A stretch of 41,850 nucleotides of DNA from an uncultured Litoreibacter sp. (lineage in GTDB: Bacteria; Pseudomonadota; Alphaproteobacteria; Rhodobacterales; Rhodobacteraceae), in NCBI GenBank assembly GCA_938030665.1, contig CALHHY010000037.1, forward strand, positions 1-41,850, given 5' to 3'. Positions 1 through 11,227 of the stretch are shown piece by piece. Both the position numbers and the translations under genes were made by a program. How positions within the stretch are numbered: position 1 is the stretch's first letter; each line of letters opens with the position of its first letter. The notes beneath the pieces were generated by a model, which had not been told where the DNA came from, ran no database searches, and worked only from the letters and a program-made list of their open reading frames with translations.

Positions 1-546
<546 letters not shown>

Positions 547-1425
547 CTAGAGCGCTTCAGCGCCCGAAATGATTTCGATTAGCTCGTTGGTGATGACAGC
601 CTGACGGGTACGGTTGTACTCGATCGTCAGCTTGTCGATCATCTCCCCCGCGTTGCGGGTGGCGTTATCCATGGCCGACATCCGGGCGCCTTGCTCGGAC
701 GCGCCATTTTCCAAAAGAGCGCTAAAGATTTGCGTGGCGACTGCCCGCGGCAGCAGGTCGGCAAGGATGCCTTCCTCGCTTGGCTCGTAGTCGTAGATGG
801 TCGAAGCAGCGGCGGCGTCCTCCGGCGCGTCAAACGCGGCCGGAATGATCTGCTGCTCCGTAGGGGTCTGGCTGATCACCGACTGGAACTTGGAATAGAA
901 AATCTTCGCAACATCAAATTCCGCTCCGTCGAAGCGCGCCAGTACGTCTTGCGCAATGCCTGCGGCATCGGCGTAGCCAATGCGCTTGACGTCGGACAGG
1001 TCGACATGGCCGATGAAATGCTTTTCCAGGTCGCGCTTCAGGGTCTCGCGACCCTTCTTGCCGACCGTCAGGATTTTCACCGTCTTGCCTTCAGCGATCA
1101 GCTTCTGCGCCGCCGCACGGGCCAGCTTGGCGATGTTGCCATTGAAGCCCCCGCACAGACCACGTTCAGCGGTCATCACGACCAGCATGTGGGTCTGGTC
1201 AGCCCCGGTGCCCGCCAGCAGCTTTGGCGCCCCGTCAGACGAGCCAACCGATGCTGCCAACTGCCCCATCACAGTGTTGAAACGCTCTGCATAGGGGCGG
1301 CCAGCCTCCGCCGCTTCCTGCGCACGGCGCAGTTTTGCGGCGGCGACCATCTGCATCGCCTTGGTGATCTTGCGGGTCGATTTGACCGACGAGATCCGGT
1401 TTTTGAGATCACTTAGGTTGGGCAT
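547..1425 (-). CDS. atpG: ATP synthase F1 gamma subunit
   Basis: This is the rotating central shaft of F1, linking the c-ring to the catalytic alpha3beta3 head. The protein has 292 residues, normal for bacteria. It opens with [20 protein letters not shown], the conserved N-terminal helix start. It carries the ERGLCGGFN segment in the middle and ends with a second long helix containing [18 protein letters not shown], which packs against the first to form the coiled-coil shaft. It lies 11 bases after atpA and 15 bases before atpD, so it is read as part of one F1 operon. Nothing is unusual about it. Confidence 0.98.
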   Translation of the reverse strand: MPNLSDLKNRISSVKSTRKITKAMQMVAAAKLRRAQEAAEAGRPYAERFNTVMGQLAASVGSSDGAPKLLAGTGADQTHMLVVMTAERGLCGGFNGNIAKLARAAAQKLIAEGKTVKILTVGKKGRETLKRDLEKHFIGHVDLSDVKRIGYADAAGIAQDVLARFDGAEFDVAKIFYSKFQSVISQTPTEQQIIPAAFDAPEDAAAASTIYDYEPSEEGILADLLPRAVATQIFSALLENGASEQGARMSAMDNATRNAGEMIDKLTIEYNRTRQAVITNELIEIISGAEAL

Positions 1426-1436
1426 TTGCCAGCTCC

Positions 1437-2972
<1,536 letters not shown>

Positions 2973-2973
2973 G

Positions 2974-3534
2974 TTATCCGGCCTCTTTCATAGAATTCTG
3001 CAGGGCGGCGAGCTTCGAGCGGATCGACGTGTCGATCATCTTCGAGCCCACTTTAACGACAAGACCGCCGATGAGGCTTTCATCAACGGCCATATTGAGT
3101 TTCACGTCCTTGCCGACCGACTCCTTGAGGGTCTTCGCCAGCTTGTCCTGTTGCGCCTTCGTCAACGCCTTGGCGGCGACCACCTCGGCGGTGACCTCGC
3201 CTTTCTCATCCGCAATCATCGCGCGGATTTCTGACACCAGCTGCGGCAACACAAACAGGCGGCGCTTGGACGCCATCAGAGACAGCGTATTGGCAACGGT
3301 CGGGGACAGGTTCATTTTCTTGGCAATCGCGTCGATCGCGGCACCTTGTTGCTCGCGCGTGTAAAGCGGCGAGGCGATCAGCGATTTGAAGTCGGCGCTG
3401 CTGCCCAGGGCGTCGTCCAGCGCGTCAATGTCCTTCTCGAGCGCAGGCAGCCCCTTGCCCTCTTTCGACAGGTCAAACACAGCTGTTGCGTAGCGCGCTG
3501 CGATGCCGGTTGAGATCGATACTGGTTCGGACAC
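2974..3534 (-). CDS. atpH: ATP synthase F1 delta subunit
   Basis: This is the delta (OSCP-like) subunit, which joins the F1 head to the peripheral stalk. It has 186 residues from the start chosen here, with the typical [10 protein letters not shown] motif near the N-terminus and a conserved C-terminal segment ([17 protein letters not shown]). Two in-frame GTG codons lie six bases apart, at 3540 and 3534. An AAAGG ribosome-binding sequence abuts the first GTG but sits six bases before the second, so 3534 is preferred; it also gives the familiar start MSEPVSIS. It is the first gene of the F1 operon. The 248 bases upstream presumably hold the promoter, but I could not point to a clear one. Confidence 0.95.
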   Translation of the reverse strand: MSEPVSISTGIAARYATAVFDLSKEGKGLPALEKDIDALDDALGSSADFKSLIASPLYTREQQGAAIDAIAKKMNLSPTVANTLSLMASKRRLFVLPQLVSEIRAMIADEKGEVTAEVVAAKALTKAQQDKLAKTLKESVGKDVKLNMAVDESLIGGLVVKVGSKMIDTSIRSKLAALQNSMKEAG

Positions 3535-3782
3535 GTACACCCTTTCGATTCTTTCGCCCCAATCGGCCCAAAGGGCTTTGTAACAGGGCCGTTGCGAAGG
3601 GCTGCATCAACGTGCGCCCTGAAAATCAGGTGCGATGTAGCAAAGCCCCTCGCGCGGCGCAACACATTAGCAACGATTCTGTTAACCCTTGGGCGAAAGG
3701 TTCGACGCGCCCTTCTTTTGTTGGCCGATGCCGCCGTGCGACCGATTGTAGCGATATGCGTCAAGCGGGGTTGGCGCTCCCC

Positions 3783-4547
3783 TCAATCCGCAGCGTCGTT
3801 GCAGTGCCGACCGACGACACCAGCAGGGGTCGCACCCGGCGCCCGGAGGGGGGAGACAACTTTGACCGCCCGGCCCCGCGGGCGCGGCGCGTAAACCTGT
3901 TTTGTGGCCTCCACCATCAGCACCCCGCCGGCAAACCGGCCGGAGACGCGGCGACCAAACCGCTCCATCATCCGCGCCGCCTTCAACCAGAACCGCCGCT
4001 CGCTCGGCGCTGCAAAAAGCGATGCCAAATGCCGCTCCGGCGAGAAATCATGCCGTTTCAACTGCGCCTCCAGCTGGCTCAGCGAATAGGGCCGCCCAAA
4101 CCCGAATGGCGTGCCGTCGCGCCGCGACCAAAGGCCCGCTCGGTTTGGCACAATAAACAGGGCCCGCCCGCCCGGCGCTAGGACCCGCCAGCACTCCTCC
4201 AGCAAAGCAGACGGGTTCTCAGACGTCTCTAAACCGTGCAGCACAATCAGCTTGTCGGCCTGGCCTGGCTGGAGGGGCCACAGGGTCTCCTCGCACAGCA
4301 CCGAAACATTGGGCATCCCCACCGGCCAATGCATCACCCCTTGCGGGCCCGGCATCAGCGCCACAACCCGCCGGGCATCTTCCAGAAACGGCCGCAATAG
4401 GGGGGCCGCGAAACCGAAGCCCACCACCGTCTCTGCGACGGCGGGGGACCAGAATTCCAATACCTGCTCCCGGATGGCGCGCTGCGCGACCCGTCCCAAA
4501 TTGGTGCGGTAGTAAAATTTCTTCAAATCCTGAACGTCGAGATGCAT
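3783..4547 (-). CDS. class I SAM-dependent methyltransferase-like protein
   Basis: A 254-residue cytoplasmic protein that looks like a small-molecule methyltransferase of the UbiE/Methyltransf_11 type. Support comes from a Rossmann-like start ([13 protein letters not shown], residues about 39-51), an acidic-aliphatic strand ([11 protein letters not shown]), and the segment [22 protein letters not shown]. That last segment is the classic post-motif III signature (hxxhxRhLxPGGxhhhhhP). Motif I is degenerate: instead of GxGxG it reads GFGFA, so cofactor binding should be tested. The substrate is unknown. It lies on the atp strand, 248 bases before atpH, and diverges from clpA. The C-terminal 45 residues are basic and rich in Pro and Arg. 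Confidence 0.75.
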   Translation of the reverse strand: MHLDVQDLKKFYYRTNLGRVAQRAIREQVLEFWSPAVAETVVGFGFAAPLLRPFLEDARRVVALMPGPQGVMHWPVGMPNVSVLCEETLWPLQPGQADKLIVLHGLETSENPSALLEECWRVLAPGGRALFIVPNRAGLWSRRDGTPFGFGRPYSLSQLEAQLKRHDFSPERHLASLFAAPSERRFWLKAARMMERFGRRVSGRFAGGVLMVEATKQVYAPRPRGRAVKVVSPLRAPGATPAGVVGRHCNDAAD

Positions 4548-4774
4548 GTTAAACTCTTAGGGGGTTGCGTCAGGTTGAGCCAGCTACCCAAATATCACAA
4601 CGCATATAAAAGGTACAAATTCGGTCCCTTGCCAAGAAAACGCCCTAATTCACAAGGAATGTGATGAGAAAGGACTTGAAGGTTGGGAATATAAACCGAA
4701 CTGTAAGGTCTAAGAGGCAAAGGTGGTCCCTGGGTCCTCGACCCGGAACTGCCCTGATCAAAAAGGAGCGTGGG

Positions 4775-7108
4775 GTGCCATCATTCTCGGACACTCTGGA
4801 AAAAGCCATCCATTCGGCGCTTGCGCAGGCCAATGCGCATCGCCACGAACTGGCGACACTTGAACATCTTCTGCTCGCGCTCACCGACGAGCCCGACGCG
4901 GCCAAGGTCATGCAAGCCTGCGGGGTAGATTTGGAAAATCTGCGCGCAACGCTCAGCGATTTCATTGACGAGGAGCTGTCGACCCTCGTCACAGACGTGG
5001 AAGGGTCTGAGGCCGTACCGACGGCGGCGTTCCAGCGGGTGATCCAGCGGGCAGCTATTCATGTCCAATCCTCCGGGCGCACCGAGGTAACGGGCGCGAA
5101 TGTGCTTGTGGCGATATTCGCCGAACGCGAGTCAAATGCAGCATTCTTCCTGCAAGAACAGGACATGACCCGTTACGATGCGGTTAATTTCATCGCCCAC
5201 GGCGTCGCCAAAGACCCTGAATTTGGCGAGACCCGCCCCGTCAGCGGGTCGACTGATTTCGAGGAAGAGACCAATAGCGACGCGGGCAAGGGCGGCGAGG
5301 AACCAAAAGAATCCGCGCTTGCAAAGTATTGCGTCGATCTGAACGCCAAGGCGCGTGATGGCGACGTTGACCCGCTGATCGGACGCGGGAACGAAGTTGA
5401 ACGCTGCGTGCAGGTGCTGTGCCGCCGCCGCAAGAACAATCCGCTTCTGGTTGGTGATCCTGGCGTCGGCAAAACAGCCATCGCCGAAGGTCTGGCCCAT
5501 AAGATTGTCGAGGGTGAGACGCCTGAAATCCTGTCACAGACGACGATTTATTCGCTCGATATGGGCGCGTTGCTGGCAGGAACCCGGTATCGCGGCGATT
5601 TTGAAGAGCGGTTGAAAGCCGTGATGCAGGAACTCGAAGACCATCCAGACGCGGTGCTTTTCATTGATGAGATTCACACCGTTATCGGCGCCGGCGCAAC
5701 GTCTGGCGGCGCAATGGATGCATCAAATCTGCTCAAACCGGCCTTGCAAGGCGGCAAGCTGCGCTGCATGGGCTCCACGACCTACAAGGAATTCCGACAG
5801 CATTTTGAAAAGGATCGCGCGCTGAGCCGCCGGTTCCAGAAGATCGATGTGGTTGAGCCTTCCGTCGATGACGCGGTTGCAATTCTGAAAGGCATCAAGG
5901 TCTATTTCGAGGATCACCACTCCGTCAAATACACGGCGGACGCGATCAAATCCGCGGTGGAGCTGTCCTCGCGCTATATTCACGACCGCAAGCTGCCCGA
6001 CAAAGCCATCGACGTCATCGATGAAGCCGGCGCGGCGCAACATCTGGTCGTCGAATCCAAGCGTCGCAAATCCATCGGCGTGAAAGAGATCGAGGCCGTC
6101 GTCGCTAAAATCGCGCGCATCCCACCAAAAACCGTTTCCAAGGACGATGCAGAAACGCTGCAGGACCTCGAAAAAGCGCTCAAGCGGCAGGTTTTTGGCC
6201 AAGATACTGCCTTGGAAGCCCTTGCCTCCGCAATAAAGCTGTCGCGTGCGGGTCTGCGCGAGCCTGAAAAACCCATCGGCAACTATCTCTTTGCCGGTCC
6301 GACGGGCGTTGGCAAAACCGAAGCAGCCAAAGCGCTGTCCGACCAGCTCGGCGTCGAACTCATTCGGTTCGACATGTCCGAATATATGGAGAAACATGCG
6401 ATCTCCCGCCTAATCGGCGCGCCTCCTGGCTATGTCGGTTTTGATCAGGGTGGCCAGCTCACCGACAAGGTCGACCAGAACCCGCATTGCGTGCTGTTGC
6501 TGGATGAGATCGAAAAAGCGCACCCAGACGTGTTCAACATCCTGCTGCAGGTCATGGATCACGGCAAACTGACCGACCATAACGGGCGGACCACGGATTT
6601 CCGCAATGTCGTGTTGATCATGACGTCCAATGCGGGTGCCGCCGATGCGGCCCGTGCCCCGATGGGCTTTGGCCGCGATCGGCGGGAAGGGGAAGACACC
6701 GCCGCTATCGAAAAGCTGTTCACGCCCGAGTTCCGCAACCGGCTCGATGCGATTATTTCTTTCGCGCCTTTGGGCCGGAAAATCATCAACCGCGTTGTCG
6801 AGAAATTCGTGCTGCAGCTTGAGGCGCAGTTGATGGACCGCAACGTCACGTTCGAGTTGACTGCCGCCGCCGCAGAATGGCTCGGGGACAAGGGCTATGA
6901 CGAAAAGATGGGCGCCCGCCCTCTCGCACGCGTCATTCAGGAGCACATCAAAAAGCCACTCGCCGAAGAACTTCTTTTCGGAAAGCTTGCAAAAGGCGGC
7001 GTCGTGAAAGTCGGCGTGAAGAAGGGCGAGATCGACCTTCAAATCCTAGAGCCCGAGAAAGCCCGAATAGGTTCCAAGAAGAAGCCACCGCTTCTCACTG
7101 CAGAGTAA
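4775..7108 (+). CDS. clpA: ATP-dependent Clp protease ATP-binding subunit ClpA
   Basis: ClpA is the AAA+ unfoldase that feeds substrates, including N-degron proteins delivered by ClpS, into the ClpP peptidase. The start is a GTG at 4775, preceded by AAGGAG with a six-base spacer, giving the family N-terminus (V/M)[15 protein letters not shown] and 777 residues; reading further upstream adds an unrelated basic tail. The double Clp N-domain occupies about residues 1-140. The first AAA+ module has Walker A GDPGVGKT at 227-234, and the second has GPTGVGKT at 508-515. The segment MGFGRD lies where E. coli ClpA has its IGL loop for docking ClpP. No clpS is adjacent; upstream is a divergent methyltransferase-like gene. 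The 227-base gap upstream shows no promoter I can defend. Confidence 0.97.
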   Translation: MPSFSDTLEKAIHSALAQANAHRHELATLEHLLLALTDEPDAAKVMQACGVDLENLRATLSDFIDEELSTLVTDVEGSEAVPTAAFQRVIQRAAIHVQSSGRTEVTGANVLVAIFAERESNAAFFLQEQDMTRYDAVNFIAHGVAKDPEFGETRPVSGSTDFEEETNSDAGKGGEEPKESALAKYCVDLNAKARDGDVDPLIGRGNEVERCVQVLCRRRKNNPLLVGDPGVGKTAIAEGLAHKIVEGETPEILSQTTIYSLDMGALLAGTRYRGDFEERLKAVMQELEDHPDAVLFIDEIHTVIGAGATSGGAMDASNLLKPALQGGKLRCMGSTTYKEFRQHFEKDRALSRRFQKIDVVEPSVDDAVAILKGIKVYFEDHHSVKYTADAIKSAVELSSRYIHDRKLPDKAIDVIDEAGAAQHLVVESKRRKSIGVKEIEAVVAKIARIPPKTVSKDDAETLQDLEKALKRQVFGQDTALEALASAIKLSRAGLREPEKPIGNYLFAGPTGVGKTEAAKALSDQLGVELIRFDMSEYMEKHAISRLIGAPPGYVGFDQGGQLTDKVDQNPHCVLLLDEIEKAHPDVFNILLQVMDHGKLTDHNGRTTDFRNVVLIMTSNAGAADAARAPMGFGRDRREGEDTAAIEKLFTPEFRNRLDAIISFAPLGRKIINRVVEKFVLQLEAQLMDRNVTFELTAAAAEWLGDKGYDEKMGARPLARVIQEHIKKPLAEELLFGKLAKGGVVKVGVKKGEIDLQILEPEKARIGSKKKPPLLTAE

Positions 7109-7117
7109 TTGATCAAA

Positions 7118-7146
7118 AGCCGTCCCAACCCGGGGCGGCTTATTTG
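7118..7146 (+). terminator. intrinsic terminator of clpA
   Basis: A 9-bp stem (AGCCGTCCC pairing with GGGGCGGCT, one G-U pair) with a five-base AACCC loop at 7118-7140 is followed by TATTTG. It lies ten bases after the clpA stop. The T tract is short, so termination may be partial. Confidence 0.75.
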
Positions 7147-7228
7147 CATCACTGCTTCGGAAATACTCTCCAGGAGCCTGCCCGCGTGGCTGAGGACGGA
7201 ACGTCCTCTAAGAACGCAAAACCAAGGA

Positions 7229-7267
7229 GGCGGGCGCTAGCCCGTCATTTTGGTAAAAGCGCCCGCC
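7229..7267. repeat. perfect 10-bp inverted repeat between convergent genes
   Basis: GGCGGGCGCT at 7229-7238 is exactly complementary to AGCGCCCGCC at 7258-7267, with a 19-base loop. It begins three bases beyond the stop of the minus-strand OmpA-like gene (7271) and may act as its terminator, although the T-rich stretch that follows on that strand (TCCTTGGTTTTG) is interrupted. A second small hairpin, GAGGAC/GTCCTC, lies at 7192-7208. Confidence 0.55.
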
Positions 7268-7270
7268 CAT

Positions 7271-9304
7271 TCATTTCTCGGTCAGCTTCAGCTCGATCCG
7301 CCGGTTTTGCGCACGGGCCGCAGGCGTGTCTGCGGTATTGATGGGCTGAAACTCCCCAAACCCGTTGGCCGCCAGCCGACCCGGCGGGATACCAAGGGAG
7401 CCGCTCATGAATCGCACCACCGACAACGCGCGCGCCTGGCTCAGCTCCCAGTTATCCGCAAACTCACCCTGCCCCGACAAAGGAAGGTTGTCGGTGTGGC
7501 CATCGACGCGGATCACCCAGTCTAGTTCCTCGGGGATATCATCTGCCACCCGCAGAAGCAGATCGGCGACCTTGGCAATTTCCGCGCGCCCGGCCCCTGA
7601 CAGATCGGCACTTGCCGGCTCGAACAGCACTTCGGAGGAGAAAACAAACCGGTCACCCTCGATCCGCACGCCGTCCTGATCACCCAGAAGCTGGCGCAGA
7701 CGGCCAAAGAATTCCGACCGATAGCTTTGCAGCTCCTTGGCTTCTTCCTCAAGCCGCCGCCGCTCCGCTTCCTCCAGTGCTGCGCGCGCAGCCTGCTCCG
7801 CCGCCAGGTTGCGTTGTTCGGAGGCGACCTGCGCCAGCGCCGTGTTAAGCTGCGTTCCCAAGGCGCTGATCTGCACATTGGCCTCGACATCCCGCGCGTC
7901 AGCGGCGTCCAGCAACCCTTGCAAAGAGCCCAATTGCGCCCGCAAGGCAGCAAGCTGCTGGTTCAGCGCCTCCACCCGACGCAGGCTTTCCGCGCTGGCC
8001 GCCCTTTCATCCGTCAGCGCCTGATTGGCGGTTTCAAGCAACAAGGCACGCTGCTCACTTGCGCTGAGCGCCGTGCTGGCATCGACCTCGGCCGCCCGTT
8101 GTGCTGCAAGGGCCGCGACGATCTGCCGGCGCAATTCGGCTTCGCTCAGATCGCGCCCCTCGGTCACCTCCGCCAACTCCGCGGCGAGGGCTGCTTCGCG
8201 GGCTTCTGCCGCTGCCAACCGGTCGACCAAAGCCGCCCTGCCGTCATCGGCCACATTGCGGGCCGTCGTCAGCCGGGCCACTTCAAGCTCCAGCGCCTCC
8301 ACCTCGCCGCGCAGTGCCTCTTGCGACGCCTGCGCGTCAGCGTCCGCCGTCAGGGCGAGCAGCAGCCGCGCGTCAAGGTCATCGCGCGCCGCATTCGCCG
8401 CTGCCAGCAAAGTCAGCGTGTCTTCGGCATCCTGGCGCTGTTCCTCAAGGGCCAGCGACATCGCGGTCAGCTCGGCATCTGCGTTCTCAAGCCGTTCACG
8501 CAAGGCCTGCGCGGCAGCGGCATCTGCCAGCCGGTCCAGCTCCGCCTGCTCCAGCGCGTCTTCCCGAGAGGTCAGTTCGGCCTGGCGTGCGGCCAAGGCG
8601 TCATTTTGGGCAGCGCTCTCCGCCTCAAGGTCAGCAATCAGCGCTTGCAGGGCATCAGTCCGGGCTGCCGCCAGACGGGCAGCTTCCTCGCCAGTGCTGA
8701 TCTCGTCACGGGCTTGGGCGAGCGCCAACTGCGCGGCTTCCTTGGCGGTAATTTCGCGGGCAAGCCCCGCCTCGATATCGGCGATCCGGGCGACCAGACC
8801 TGCATTGCCGTCTTCCGCCTCGCTCAGCGCTTCCCGTGTGTCCTGCAGATTGGCGGCGGCCTCGTCTAACGCGGCCTGGCCCGCGTCACGCTGATTTGTC
8901 AGCGTCACGATTTGCCCCTGCAGTTCCCCCTGACGGGACAGAAGGCCCGCGACCTGTTCTTCAAAAGTGGCAATGCGGCTGGATTGTGCCGCGGTCTGCG
9001 CGTTAAGAGCGGAGATCAGGGCAGCTTGCTGATCCGCCTCCGCCCGCGCGCTATCAAGCTGGTTTTCCAGCGACGCGCCGCGATCCTGCTCCAACCCAAG
9101 CGCATCCGCGAGAGACGCCACCTGCCCCGACAACTCATCAAGTTCGGTATCCTGAGTGGTAATCGTCTCGTTCAGCATGAACTGCACCATCATGAAGATG
9201 GACAGCACGAAAACCAGAACCAGCAAAAGAGCCGTCATGGCGTCAACAAAGCCCGGCCAGATATTGGCCTCGAACCGTTGCCCGCTGCGCCGTGTCAGAG
9301 CCAT
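7271..9304 (-). CDS. MotB/OmpA-like stator subunit with very long coiled coil
   Basis: A 677-residue inner-membrane protein predicted to anchor to peptidoglycan. One N-terminal membrane segment (about residues 20-44) begins with WPGFVDAMTALLLVLVFVL; Asp21 is placed like the proton-binding Asp of MotB and TolR/ExbD. Residues about 48-535 are Ala-, Glu-, Gln- and Arg-rich with heptad character, so they should form a long periplasmic coiled coil. Residues about 547-677 are an OmpA/MotB peptidoglycan-binding domain with GHTDN near 602-606 and the terminal NRRIEL signature. The gene lies three bases after the MotA/ExbB-like gene, so the two should form a proton channel. The order resembles ZorA-ZorB of Zorya, but no Zorya effector genes follow. 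The specific function is unknown. Confidence 0.88.
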   Translation of the reverse strand: MALTRRSGQRFEANIWPGFVDAMTALLLVLVFVLSIFMMVQFMLNETITTQDTELDELSGQVASLADALGLEQDRGASLENQLDSARAEADQQAALISALNAQTAAQSSRIATFEEQVAGLLSRQGELQGQIVTLTNQRDAGQAALDEAAANLQDTREALSEAEDGNAGLVARIADIEAGLAREITAKEAAQLALAQARDEISTGEEAARLAAARTDALQALIADLEAESAAQNDALAARQAELTSREDALEQAELDRLADAAAAQALRERLENADAELTAMSLALEEQRQDAEDTLTLLAAANAARDDLDARLLLALTADADAQASQEALRGEVEALELEVARLTTARNVADDGRAALVDRLAAAEAREAALAAELAEVTEGRDLSEAELRRQIVAALAAQRAAEVDASTALSASEQRALLLETANQALTDERAASAESLRRVEALNQQLAALRAQLGSLQGLLDAADARDVEANVQISALGTQLNTALAQVASEQRNLAAEQAARAALEEAERRRLEEEAKELQSYRSEFFGRLRQLLGDQDGVRIEGDRFVFSSEVLFEPASADLSGAGRAEIAKVADLLLRVADDIPEELDWVIRVDGHTDNLPLSGQGEFADNWELSQARALSVVRFMSGSLGIPPGRLAANGFGEFQPINTADTPAARAQNRRIELKLTEK

Positions 9305-9307
9305 GGG

Positions 9308-10519
9308 TTAGTCCTCATGCGGCGGCCGGTTCGGCGCGGGGCGGGCGGCGGCGGCCGGTCTGATCAGTTGGCGCAGAGTCTGGGTGACCTGGGACAGCTC
9401 GCCTCCCAACTGGTTTACGCTGTCCTGCCGGCCTGATTTCAGCTCCTCGAAAATCTTGAGAAGCTGCACATCAATGGAGCGCAACCGCATCCGGCTTTCA
9501 GGATCAAGGCCGTCATTCTCGGAATCAAGCTGAGCGATATAGTCCAGCAGCGCTTCTTGGCCGTTGGCGACCCGGTTCAGCGCCTCGGTCGGGTCGATGG
9601 CGGTATCAAGTTTTTGGGTCAGCCGGGCGACCGCTCCGGTGATCTCCTTCATCTGGTCATTGGTCTCGGTTCGCGCGGCCTCTCCCTGCATGAAAAGGCC
9701 TTGCAAGCTATCAATTTGCTCCACCATATGGTCCAACACCGTGGCAACCACGGATTGGTCGAACCCGCCGCCAGCGCCATCTTCACCCGAGGAAAAACCG
9801 ACCCGTGTGATGGTCGAAAGCCATTCCTCAAGCTCACGGTAAAACCGGTTCTGGCCGTGACCCGCAAACAGCTCCAACAGCCCCACCACAAGCGATCCAG
9901 CGAGCCCCAGCAACGAGGACGCGAAGGCTGTGCCCATGCCCGCCAGCTGGCTTTCCAGCCCGCCGATCAGGTTAGAGAACACTTCCTGACTGGTCTGCCC
10001 CTCGCCCACATTGAGCGATTGGATCGTCTCGACCACGCCGGGAATGGTGGTGGCGAGGCCGTAGAAGGTTCCCAAAAGGCCCAAGAAGATCAGAAGGTTG
10101 ATGATGTAGCGCGTTATATCGCGGCTCTCGTCCATCCGTGTCCCGACCGAGTCGAGGATCGTGCGCGACGAGGTGGAGCTGATCTGCATCCGCGCCCCGC
10201 GCGTCCCCAGCAAAGCCGACAGAGAGGCCAGCAATCCCGGCGCACGGTCTTGATGGGCCGCCCCGGCGCGGGCGAAGCGTTCAATCCAGGAGACCGAGGT
10301 GAAGAGTTGAAGGACCTGCCAGAAACAGGCGAATACCCCCAGCACGAACACTGTCAGGATCACGCCGTTCAGATAGGGGTTCGCCAAAAAGACGGATGCT
10401 ACGGACGGGTAAATCAGGTATCCCCCCGCGCCGACCAGCCCGAGGATGACAAGCATCACAATTATCTGCCGCACCGGTTGCGAAAAATGCGCGCTGCGCT
10501 CGCGGTCAGACCTGTCCAT
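9308..10519 (-). CDS. MotA/TolQ/ExbB-family proton channel subunit
   Basis: A 403-residue polytopic membrane protein. Four hydrophobic segments lie at about residues 18-38, 51-72, 138-158 and 196-219. The third contains LLIFLGLLGTFYGLATTIPG, the hallmark of the MotA/TolQ/ExbB superfamily, and the fourth (AGMGTAFASSLLGLAGSL) is the matching pore helix. Residues about 110-135 are a cytoplasmic loop. The C-terminal 180 residues are soluble and helical, with a probable cytoplasmic coil, then an Ala-Pro-rich tail. It is co-transcribed with the MotB/OmpA-like gene downstream, and together they should form a pentamer-dimer type motor driven by the proton gradient. The genes moved by this motor, or the process it powers, are not evident here. 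Confidence 0.87.
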   Translation of the reverse strand: MDRSDRERSAHFSQPVRQIIVMLVILGLVGAGGYLIYPSVASVFLANPYLNGVILTVFVLGVFACFWQVLQLFTSVSWIERFARAGAAHQDRAPGLLASLSALLGTRGARMQISSTSSRTILDSVGTRMDESRDITRYIINLLIFLGLLGTFYGLATTIPGVVETIQSLNVGEGQTSQEVFSNLIGGLESQLAGMGTAFASSLLGLAGSLVVGLLELFAGHGQNRFYRELEEWLSTITRVGFSSGEDGAGGGFDQSVVATVLDHMVEQIDSLQGLFMQGEAARTETNDQMKEITGAVARLTQKLDTAIDPTEALNRVANGQEALLDYIAQLDSENDGLDPESRMRLRSIDVQLLKIFEELKSGRQDSVNQLGGELSQVTQTLRQLIRPAAAARPAPNRPPHED

Positions 10520-10579
10520 CGCGGATTCCTTGATTGCCCGTTATCTTCTTATTTTGCCGGAAACATACGGGTGGCATCG

Positions 10580-11164
10580 TTATTTTGCCACGCTTTTCTG
10601 CACATTGAAACCGGGGTGTGGCGGCAGTCCCACCAATGCCCGGACGCGGGCCACCAGCCACGCCATGTCGGGGTCATCCACCCCCATCTGCTGCAGATGC
10701 GCGGCGGTATTAAACAAATATTCCGTGTTCGGCCCACGCCCGCCCACGGCGGTGGCGATCACTTGCGCCTGCCGCTCCAGCGTCAAGTCACCGCAATATT
10801 GTACGTGGTCCTGGTTGATGATGTAGGCCAGCGCCATGACCTCGCGCCCGTCAGCCAGTTTCAGCGGCACCATATCCTCGTAATAGGCGGATGAGATCAG
10901 CTCCCGCTCCCGCAGCATTGCCAGCACCGCGTCGGCCTCCGCGTCCTCGACCCGGAACGCCACGCCGTCGCAGCCCGCATCCGGGGCGACGTCAAGGGCC
11001 AGCACCAGCCCCGGCGCCTCCTCCGAGCCGCGGTGATGGATCGACCACATGCAGAACGACCGATGAAACCCCTCAAGCCGGGCCACCACGCTTTCGGCGG
11101 GTTTGAAACCGGGGTTCCACAACAGCGAGCCATACCCAAATACCCAAAGGGACGTTGCAACCAT
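10580..11164 (-). CDS. ChaC-type gamma-glutamylcyclotransferase
   Basis: A 194-residue cytosolic enzyme predicted to cleave glutathione to 5-oxoproline and Cys-Gly. The N-terminal WVFGYGSLLWNPGF is the family's substrate-binding YGSL motif. The ERELISSAYYEDMVPL segment supplies the catalytic Glu and matches the glutathione-specific ChaC group rather than the GGCT group. Length fits ChaC. Translation begins at an ATG with AGGAGG seven bases upstream. It diverges from the DUF2125 gene across 63 bases and is followed on the same strand by the MotA-like gene after 60 bases. The sequence TTATTTTGCC occurs twice in that gap (10549 and 10580). A role in glutathione turnover is inferred from the family. 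Confidence 0.9.
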   Translation of the reverse strand: MVATSLWVFGYGSLLWNPGFKPAESVVARLEGFHRSFCMWSIHHRGSEEAPGLVLALDVAPDAGCDGVAFRVEDAEADAVLAMLRERELISSAYYEDMVPLKLADGREVMALAYIINQDHVQYCGDLTLERQAQVIATAVGGRGPNTEYLFNTAAHLQQMGVDDPDMAWLVARVRALVGLPPHPGFNVQKSVAK

Positions 11165-11227
11165 GTCTGGTCCTCCTGCAACCGGCCTAGTAAACGAGAA
11201 CCCGAAGGAAAAGGGAAATCGGCCATC

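Noticed and set aside
4575-4610. Possible promoter TTGAGC ... CATATA upstream of clpA
   Set aside because: The spacing is about 22 bases, too long for a sigma-70 promoter, and no heat-shock consensus fits.
7451-7463. DnaA-box-like TTATCCGCA
   Set aside because: It is one mismatch from the consensus, single, and inside the OmpA-like coding region.
7271-10519. Zorya defence system (ZorA-ZorB)
   Set aside because: The MotA/MotB-like pair fits, but no zorC, zorD or zorE gene follows and the long coil is on the B subunit rather than the A subunit. The neighbours are ordinary chromosomal genes.
11033-11227. N-terminal extension of the DUF2125 gene
   Set aside because: It would run through the divergent chaC start region and has no signal peptide; the ATG at 11228 opens directly onto one.
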